A stretch of 64,000 nt of DNA. Origin: Metarhizium brunneum. Taxonomy: Eukaryota > Ascomycota > Sordariomycetes > Hypocreales > Clavicipitaceae. Shown here piece by piece: positions 57,606 to 64,000 of this stretch. The stretch covers positions 6,076,001-6,140,000 of the forward strand of contig NC_089423.1 of the NCBI RefSeq assembly GCF_013426205.1. Direction: 5' to 3'. The notes beneath the pieces were generated by a model. The model saw only the letters and a list, made by a program, of their open reading frames with translations, did not search any database and was not told the DNA's origin. The translations under genes and the position numbers were made by a program. How positions within the stretch are numbered: the stretch's first letter is position 1; each line of letters starts with the position of its first letter.

Positions 57606-58531
57606 CGTTATCGACTCTCCTTTTGGTGACTGAGAGAAAAGAAAGGAAGGCGACTGCTCAGACGACGTCGAAGACACACAAATCCTCCAACCGAACCGGC
57701 GAGAATCTGTTGCTGTGACTGCTGTGGGTTAGTCGTCCCTGGGATGTTGATGAAGTGGTCGCGATAGTGCTTGACTGGCGAGAAAATCCAAGTTCCGCTT
57801 GAGGGCTCGTTGTGCCTTTGCAACAACTGACGCTAACTGAATATGGTTAAGTGGCTTTCGGGGTCAAGCGAACACCGCTCACAGCGACGACTCTGTTTAG
57901 GGCTGCGAGACCTATTGTGCCCTTGCCGAAATTCTGCCGGCTTGCCGGCTCTGTCCGCTTAGGGACCCCACATTTTGCCAAAACAGCTCAGCAGAGTTCG
58001 GGGCCAATCACGTCTTGACTTTTGAGCAGAGTGGAATAGTGCAACGGGCAATGGAATCAATGTGAGTGGTAAGGCTTCGAGGAAGGAGGTCAGTGACATT
58101 CCATACACTGGCGGTACTATCAGCAGGAACATACATACCTCGGTACTCAGCACTGTGCTCAACACCCTGATACACAAGTTCACCAATAAAATTATTTATT
58201 GCGCGAAGAGAGAGTTCTTCAGAATCTATCCAACGCCATGACGATAAAGGGTGCTAGCGGTTAACCATACATATTGAAGATCTTTCGCCGCACATTGCAC
58301 GATCATCTATCTTGCCGAAATGTACCCTACTATTACAGAGGCTCCGCAACACGCAGTAATGCAAAAATCCATGCCATGCCATGCCATGCGCTTCTTTCCG
58401 TCAGTCTTGAATAATGCAAATCTGGCCCTCAAAGCCAAATGGGTTCCCAACGCCAATCAAGTCTAGCTCTCATGTCTATCTTCATAAACCCGACGTCATA
58501 AAGATGAATAGTTGCGAGCCGTCATGCTGCT
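57606..58531. other. Intergenic; ribosomal gene promoter
   Basis: Upstream region of the L16 gene and 3' flank of the BAG-domain gene. ATGCC repeats near 58371-58389; no gene recognised. Confidence 0.55.
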
Positions 58532-59620
58532 CTAGGAAGCCTTTGCCGCATCTAAAGCTTTCAATGTATCTTGAACCTTCTTCACCAATGCCTTTCTTCT
58601 CGCTCTGACTTCTGCGATTCCTTCCGTGTCCACAGCATCCAATTTCAGTAGGATAATCTGCAGAAGCGACTCGGAATACTTTCTGTGCTCATCCTCACGC
58701 TTCTTGGGATCACTTGGCGGTGACGCAATGAAGTTGTCACAGAGAGGGAGCCAGTTCTTGGTAAATTCATCGGACAGCTCGTCGAGCTTCTTCATCGGGC
58801 CGGCGCCAGGAGTAGGTGAGCTAGCTTCGACGTTGGATGTGCTATCACGAGGGCTGCTGGCAGAATCACCACCGGCCTTGGCTCCCTTCTTCTTGGATCG
58901 CTTCTTCTTGCGACGGCCTGACTGGTTGTCGTTGACAATGACCATTTCTTCTTCGGACGGGCTGCTCTCGTCTTGAATATCTGAAAGAACAGCCAACAGC
59001 TCGCTGTTATTTTTCACCTCGTAGTCCCGCACGGGGGCAGCCGGCTCTTTAAGCTGGCGGCCCTTGTAAAGAAGCTTGATGCGGCGAGTTGCGCTCTGAG
59101 ACAACTCCATCATAAGGCCGACGCGCTCCCGCACATCCTTCACACGTAGCTTTCCGTCTCCGATAGAATATGCCGGGAAATGAGCAGGGTATGTCACACC
59201 CTTGTTTTTGATGAGTAGTACGTCATCCTCTGGCGGAGGACCACCGGGTCTTGTTCCGAGGTAGGAGTGATCTTCCAGGTCTTGCGATGTGATATAGCTA
59301 AAGTCTTCGTCTCTTACGGCAGGGACACCGCCCGCCATGGAGCTGTAGGGAGAGCTCTGCTCGCGGCTGAGAGACCAGCCATATCTCGACATGGTGAGAG
59401 GCAGGGCAACGAGAGCAGCGAGGCCGCTATACACAAGGCCAGGGGGGACGCCGAAGGTCTCGGAAATATATTCGTTCGATCCCTGGAAGGCTGTAGAGAG
59501 GTTGACCAGCGTGCCGTTCAAGTACGAGGTCAGGTTTTGTAGGGCACCAGAGGACGCCGCGATGCTCTGGCTGGAATCCACCTTGTCGTTGGTTGGTGAG
59601 GATAGCCCAATAAAGGACAC
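58532..59620 (-). CDS. Membrane-anchored Ubl-BAG co-chaperone
   Basis: A 362-residue intronless frame. Residues about 60-78 (GLVYSGLAALVALPLTMSRY) form one membrane helix. A ubiquitin-like domain follows at about 130-215 (DGKLRVKDVRERVGLMMELS; KLLYKGRQLKEPAAPVRDYE). A Lys-rich linker (GRRKKKRSKKKGAKAGGDS) and a C-terminal BAG three-helix domain (about 265-360) complete the protein. The BAG domain should bind the Hsp70 ATPase domain and release ADP. Layout matches fission yeast Bag101/Bag102-type and yeast Snl1-type anchored BAG proteins. Located at ER or nuclear envelope by analogy. Divergent from the glutaredoxin gene. Confidence 0.88.
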   Translation of the reverse strand: MSFIGLSSPTNDKVDSSQSIAASSGALQNLTSYLNGTLVNLSTAFQGSNEYISETFGVPPGLVYSGLAALVALPLTMSRYGWSLSREQSSPYSSMAGGVPAVRDEDFSYITSQDLEDHSYLGTRPGGPPPEDDVLLIKNKGVTYPAHFPAYSIGDGKLRVKDVRERVGLMMELSQSATRRIKLLYKGRQLKEPAAPVRDYEVKNNSELLAVLSDIQDESSPSEEEMVIVNDNQSGRRKKKRSKKKGAKAGGDSASSPRDSTSNVEASSPTPGAGPMKKLDELSDEFTKNWLPLCDNFIASPPSDPKKREDEHRKYSESLLQIILLKLDAVDTEGIAEVRARRKALVKKVQDTLKALDAAKAS

Positions 59621-61282
59621 CTCTTCCTTGCTTTCAACGGATGGGTCGAGTCGAGAATGGGTATGAGACTACAACGGGAGGCCTGGTGTTTTTGGTAGAA
59701 TGCGAATGTGTCTGGCACTGTGTCTGGCACTGGCGACACTGGCGACCGCGACCGCAGTTCGTCAGTTGGCAGTGCTGGGGGCCGTTCTTTTCTTGTCGGC
59801 AGTGTGAAGTTGCCAAATGTACGTCGGCTTGGCGCGAGACTGAAGATGTTTCCTAAATGGGCCACTTCCCCGGTTGAATGGCTTTCTGCACGAGTCTGAA
59901 AATTTGTCGTGCGCTGTGTATGTACGCTCTGGGAGATGGTGGATGCGACGTTCCTGGAAAGAATGTTCGAATCGATGAGATCGACCCTGGCATTAAGGTT
60001 TGGGCTGACAAGGGGAGGATGACGAGGCTTAAGCTAGGGTCCAAAGTCAGGTGATGACGGGCGGTCAGCAGCAGGCAAGGCTGGAGGTAGAAACGCTCAA
60101 TGCACCAAACAAGCTGTGAGAGGCCGTAAGAGGGTGCATCTAGAAGTCGGCTATGCTTCAAAAGGCACTTCTACTGTTATATACCTAGGCATGTACGAGT
60201 GAGACGACTTGCGGTGATGGTTTGTTTCCTTTCAACAACTGTTGGATGGCGGCGGCTGCTACCCTGTATTCTAGTCTCCCCATACTCCGAACTCGGGGAA
60301 GAACCACGATGTCTTGGAGAGTTGTCGAGCCTCCTATTATGCTATTCAAGGGCTTTTGACACGAGATTACATGATGACTCCTTCCGTATGACAATGCTTT
60401 GGGAAGAGAATGAGGTCATGGCAATTGTCAATGGTTTGTGATCTGGGTATACTCCTGTGCGATAACGTCATTGTTGAGTAGAGTGGAGAGACAAGCAGTA
60501 ATTCCATGACTGGATAAATTCCCCCCATGTGTTCTCCTCCATGATTTGGGACGCATAGGCGTATACGGGCTGGCGGTAGGGACGAAGTTATCATGCAAGC
60601 CGGTCAGAACGATGCCGATGCTTGTGTAGTGATACGTCACATTATGAAGACCTGGACGACCATTCAGTACCATCAATGGTGAATCTGGTCGATGACCACT
60701 GTAGCGATTTCCCGTTCCCCGAGGTTACAGCGTGCGGCTCGTAGAGTGTTCCCTTGGGGCACGCGTTTATTATTGCTGGATGTGGTGCTGAATTCCGGAA
60801 TCCTCACCGGATCGCAGTGACAGCATCTCCAGGGTGCTTGCCAATTGGTCGATGTCACTTGCTGATTCTGCATCTAAGTAGGCCACCAACCGACACCACC
60901 CAGGGCCAGCGGGAAGAGTCAAGTCCTCCTCCGACAATCCCAAAGAACAGAACATTTTGAACTAGAAAACACCAGATTCCAGCCACTCGCGACGGCATTG
61001 CATCATCGGTCAATCGTCGATGCCCCCAAGGCGCCCCACCCGTCCCTCCAGTCTAGCGTCAACCATTTACCAATCCCATCGCCACACGGCCGCGACTGAT
61101 TCCATCATGGCTCAAGTTCTGACAAATCTCTCGACGTCCCTGAGTTGCCCCTCTCCCCTCTTGTGCCACAGCTTTTACAGATCCTGGCCCCGCCCGACCA
61201 AGCAATTATTATACATATAACCTCAAGTGCTATTTCCACTCTCGTGCATCTGCTGCCATTCGCCTTGCCGCAACAGCATCTC
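59621..61282. other. Divergent intergenic region, 1.7 kb
   Basis: Promoters of the BAG gene (leftward) and glutaredoxin gene (rightward). A GTTCGAATC at 59965-59973 resembles a tRNA B box but no A box or cloverleaf accompanies it. Nothing else recognised. Confidence 0.55.
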
Positions 61283-61823
61283 ATGTTCAACATTTTTCGA
61301 TCCTTCTTCTCTACTTCCGCAGCACGCCGCAGTCCCGCAGCCATGGCCCAAGCAAGCACCAAGGTCCAGACGCTCATCGACGAGTACCCCGTCGGTACGT
61401 TCCCTCATCCAGGCCAGCACACCTGGCGCCCGTCGCAACCGCGAACAAACCACGTCACAGTATACAGACTCGGTCGCTGACACGTCCTGACAGTCGTCTT
61501 CTCCAAGTCCTACTGCCCGTACTGCCGCGCCACCAAGGAAATCCTCAAGAAGCTCGGCGCCGAGTTCAAGGCTCTCGAGCTCGACCAGATCCGTACGTCG
61601 TCGTGCCGCCGTCCTCCTGCAGACAAGAAAATACTAACAAAGATGCCTTGCAGCCGACGGCGCCGCCTTGCAAGATGCCCTCGAGGACATCACCGGCCAG
61701 CGCACCGTTCCCAACGTCCACATCAGGCAGAAGCACATTGGCGGCAACTCTGACGTCCAGAGCCTCAACAACTCCGGCAAGCTGGAGGGTTTGTTGAAGG
61801 ACTCTGGTGCGCTCAAGGCGTAA
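61283..61823 (+). CDS. Dithiol glutaredoxin (CPYC)
   Basis: Exons are 61283-61394, 61494-61592 and 61654-61823, 126 residues. Splicing rebuilds EYPVVVFSKSYCPYCRATKE, then LELDQI-PDGAALQDALEDITGQ, and the substrate loop TVPNVHIRQKHIGGNSDVQS, all diagnostic of class I glutaredoxins with a CPYC active site. Two in-frame starts exist. The first (61283) adds MFNIFRSFFSTSAARRSPAA, which is basic, hydroxylated and free of acids, like a mitochondrial presequence; the second (61343, MAQAS) gives the 106-residue cytosolic form. Introns are 99 and 61 nt, the latter with an ACTAACAA branch site. It should reduce protein-glutathione mixed disulfides. Confidence 0.92.
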
Positions 61824-62186
61824 GAAAGAGCCATTTGGATTTTGCATTGTATTTTTGTTGTGCTCGAGATCATAAAAACTATACATACATAGAAGACAAG
61901 ACAGCGGCTGATTTGTCTCGGGGGTTTTGTCCAATCTATACAGAGCGAGGCTTTGATAGACGGTAGACGTATAGATTATGCGACCGACACGTGTACGGAT
62001 GATGACCGTATTTTTTTCTTCAGAGACGGTCCTGGTTTTGATGACTCAATACAAGGTGGGATAACGTACATTGGCCGTTTCGCCGGAGTGGATATGAACT
62101 GTTTTCCATAGCACGATGTAATTGTGCGTCTAGTATACAAGTGACCTTTCATCGCGCACGTCCCCGACCGCCCATCAGGACGGTGT
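61824..62186. other. Convergent 3' intergenic region
   Basis: 3' flank shared by the glutaredoxin and Aim18-like genes; nothing else seen. Confidence 0.6.
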
Positions 62187-63380
62187 CTACAAAATCTGTG
62201 CAGCGACGGTGCCAACGGGCCGCTCTACAAACTCCATGATTCCCTCAATGATATTGTCCCTGGCTCCCTCGGAGGCAACCTTGTCCCCGGCCAGGTAATT
62301 CAACCACAGCAGCCTGGAAAGTCTCTCGTCAGAGAGGGTGCCCATCAAGCTCCTGCCAACTTGCTGCTTATGACCCCCTTCGCCGTACAGGACCGCCAAT
62401 GTGCCATTCGCGTCGCGCGACAACAAGAGCTCCTTCCTCTTGGGAACCTGCCCGCGGTTAAAGAAGATCTTGAACTCCTTCATGGCTGCACCAAACGCCT
62501 CGTCGCTATAGGCATTGCCGCGCCCGGAGCGAGCCTGGATAGCCCGCACGAACCCATCTCTCAAGTGGTGAAAGTCGGTATCGCGGACGGGTACGATCCG
62601 GAACGCCGTGCGGCACCCGGCCTCCCGCAGGATGGAATCCCAGGTCTGCTCGCCCTCGGCGGCGTCGCGGAGCGCTTTGCGCAGGGCGTCCTTTTCGGAA
62701 GGAATCAGCGTGGTGGCGAGCGGGTTGATCTTCTTGACGAGGTAATGCTGCAGGCGCTCAATGTCCTGCGTGGCGACGTAGAAGCCCACCAGGTAGACCT
62801 GGATGCCGATGAATGTGACCGTCCTCATGCCCAGTCCGACAAGTGTGTACTCCACGCCGGCGCTATTCGCTACGGATGCCGCCACGGGTCCGGCTGCGGT
62901 TGAGGCGCCCGGGAGGTCGAGTTCCATGGTGCGAGGAAACGCCGGGACGACGCTGTATCCCGTGGGGACAATCTCCCTCCCTTCTTCATCGTGGAGAACA
63001 ACCTTGCGCTTCTCGCCGGCCTCCGTCTTGAACGCCTCGGTCGGGATGGGGGCGTCGCACTTGACTGCGATTTTGTCCTTTTCACCTTGGACGTCGAGCG
63101 CTTTCTTCAGCTTCCATGCCGTGTAGATGAAGGAGATGATACCGGCAACGGCGCCGGCAGTCAGGAAAGCGGTGCGGTTCCTCTCATAGTCGCGGCGTTT
63201 GCTATTGAGCTTGTTGAGGTCGAAGTCTTGGGTGGCGCGGGCAGATGCAGATGCCCTCTGGGAGAGAAGGGCGCGGCTGGTCGTCGGCACGCGAGATGGA
63301 CAGGCGGATGCGCGGGCGAGTGGCCGGGCGAGTCGTGATGGGTGACGCATTGCGAATTGACTATGTTGGCGATGAATCAA
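62187..63380 (-). CDS. Mitochondrial chalcone-isomerase-fold protein (Aim18/Aim46-like)
   Basis: A 397-residue intronless frame. The N-terminus is rich in Arg, Ala and Ser (RHPSRLARPLARASACPSRV), a mitochondrial presequence; the second Met (63350) may be the real start. A membrane helix follows at about residues 70-90 (FLTAGAVAGIISFIYTAWKL). The chalcone-isomerase-like domain covers about 175-395: VGLGMRTVTFIGIQVYLVGF, then HHLRDGFVRAIQARSGRG and MKEFKIFFNRGQVPKRKELL. Yeast Aim18 and Aim46 are inner-membrane or intermembrane-space members of this family reported to bind haem; enzymatic isomerase activity is not expected. Complete length for the fungal family. Confidence 0.88.
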   Translation of the reverse strand: MIHRQHSQFAMRHPSRLARPLARASACPSRVPTTSRALLSQRASASARATQDFDLNKLNSKRRDYERNRTAFLTAGAVAGIISFIYTAWKLKKALDVQGEKDKIAVKCDAPIPTEAFKTEAGEKRKVVLHDEEGREIVPTGYSVVPAFPRTMELDLPGASTAAGPVAASVANSAGVEYTLVGLGMRTVTFIGIQVYLVGFYVATQDIERLQHYLVKKINPLATTLIPSEKDALRKALRDAAEGEQTWDSILREAGCRTAFRIVPVRDTDFHHLRDGFVRAIQARSGRGNAYSDEAFGAAMKEFKIFFNRGQVPKRKELLLSRDANGTLAVLYGEGGHKQQVGRSLMGTLSDERLSRLLWLNYLAGDKVASEGARDNIIEGIMEFVERPVGTVAAQIL

Positions 63381-64000
63381 GCAGTTGGGTTAGCACTGCG
63401 GATGGGCCATGAGGTGGCTACGGGCTGTGGTTTGGATGTAAGAGATGTTGCGTGATGGAGAAATTTGTGACGTAGTGGTTCGATTGGTGGGACTGGCCAA
63501 TTGACTTGGAGCTGGTGGCTTGATTGAGTGCTGGGGGCTCTCTTGGCGTCATTACGCAAGCTATTTCCATTCAAATAGAAACAACTGGCTCGAATTCACA
63601 CCGGGCGTGCTGGGCTCCATGGTTTCGTATCCCTAATTGTGCAGTTTCGTAGGCACTGGGTGCTTGGACAGCTCGACATATCTCTGGCTGGCCGCAGAGG
63701 TCAATGTCACGGCGAGCAAAGCCTTACACCCACCGCAGCTGCCGACCTGGCCATCTCTCCATTACGCCGACAAGCCTCCATGTCCGTCTACGGACAGCAT
63801 AGAAGCGCGCAAATAGGAGTCAACCCCGATCTGCTCCAAGACCACCGGCGGAAGTGCAGATCTGCCAAGTCGCAAAAGCCCAAAATGCCGAATCCATCTC
63901 GAGGACAGCGGAGTGGCTCCCCGCATATTGGCCTCGCAGCCAATGACGGCTTTTCAAAACCGCCTTCCGCAGCGCTTGGCTTGCTGCTTAAGTGGGGCGC
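63381..64000. other. Right-hand flank; possible partial frame
   Basis: Promoter of the Aim18-like gene. On the plus strand an ATG at 63780 opens a frame (MSVYGQHRSAQIGVNPDLLQ) still open at the window end, 73 codons. It has no family resemblance, so it is only a candidate start of a gene continuing outside. Confidence 0.35.

Noticed and set aside
59965..59973. GTTCGAATC resembling a tRNA B box
   Set aside because: No A box at the right spacing and no cloverleaf could be formed.

Overview
The window is nuclear DNA from a filamentous ascomycete. The genes are intron-poor with short GT-AG introns (about 50-140 nt) and CTAAC/CTGAC-like branch sites. They encode fungus-specific families: a CFEM-rhodopsin receptor, a secreted intradiol dioxygenase, a feruloyl esterase, a Pho89-type symporter and a Sec72-like TPR protein. 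Protein content and gene style suggest Sordariomycetes, probably Hypocreales; that placement is inference, with no marker gene or search behind it. No rRNA, tRNA, CRISPR or intact transposon was seen.

Layout. 1-4.2 kb has no recognisable gene. 4.2-7.2 kb holds a BAR-domain membrane-curvature protein and cyclin H (TFIIH). 8.2-8.8 kb is a wrecked aminoglycoside-3-N-acetyltransferase-like pseudogene, next to an intact CLC chloride/proton exchanger (8.9-11.2 kb). 13.5-23 kb is rich in surface and secreted functions: a GPI-anchored intradiol dioxygenase, a CFEM/7TM receptor, a secreted protein-arginine deiminase, an AT-rich 10/20-bp minisatellite, and a feruloyl esterase. 24-32.5 kb carries a sodium/phosphate symporter, a hotdog thioesterase, an FMN reductase and an ochratoxinase-like amidohydrolase. 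33.7-37 kb carries two convergent small secreted proteins sharing a six-cysteine module and a G-protein alpha gene whose third intron does not splice in frame. 37.6-44.3 kb holds an Old-Yellow-Enzyme-type reductase, a DsbA/FrnE oxidoreductase, a PLD-like protein and the AP-2 mu subunit. 46.4-49.9 kb is a tandem array of three Cys/His-rich proteins of a family I cannot name. 52-63.4 kb is mostly housekeeping: a conserved small protein of unknown function, Sec72-like TPR, ribosomal protein L16 (uL13), a Ubl-BAG co-chaperone, glutaredoxin and an Aim18-like mitochondrial protein.

How the genes relate. As in most fungal DNA these are mainly independent transcription units, and nothing here looks like a biosynthetic cluster. 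Secretion/endomembrane themes recur (Sec72-like, AP-2 mu, BAR, CLC), as do host- or substrate-facing themes (CFEM receptor, cysteine-rich secreted proteins, feruloyl esterase, dioxygenase, PAD, ochratoxinase-like hydrolase). Gene models with introns were rebuilt by hand from splice signals and protein-family continuity, and exon limits are stated in each entry. The observations most worth following are the tandem Cys/His-rich family, the six-cysteine-module secreted pair, the apparently broken G-alpha gene, the AAC(3)-like pseudogene, the secreted PAD and the over-represented TACGGAGTA motif.
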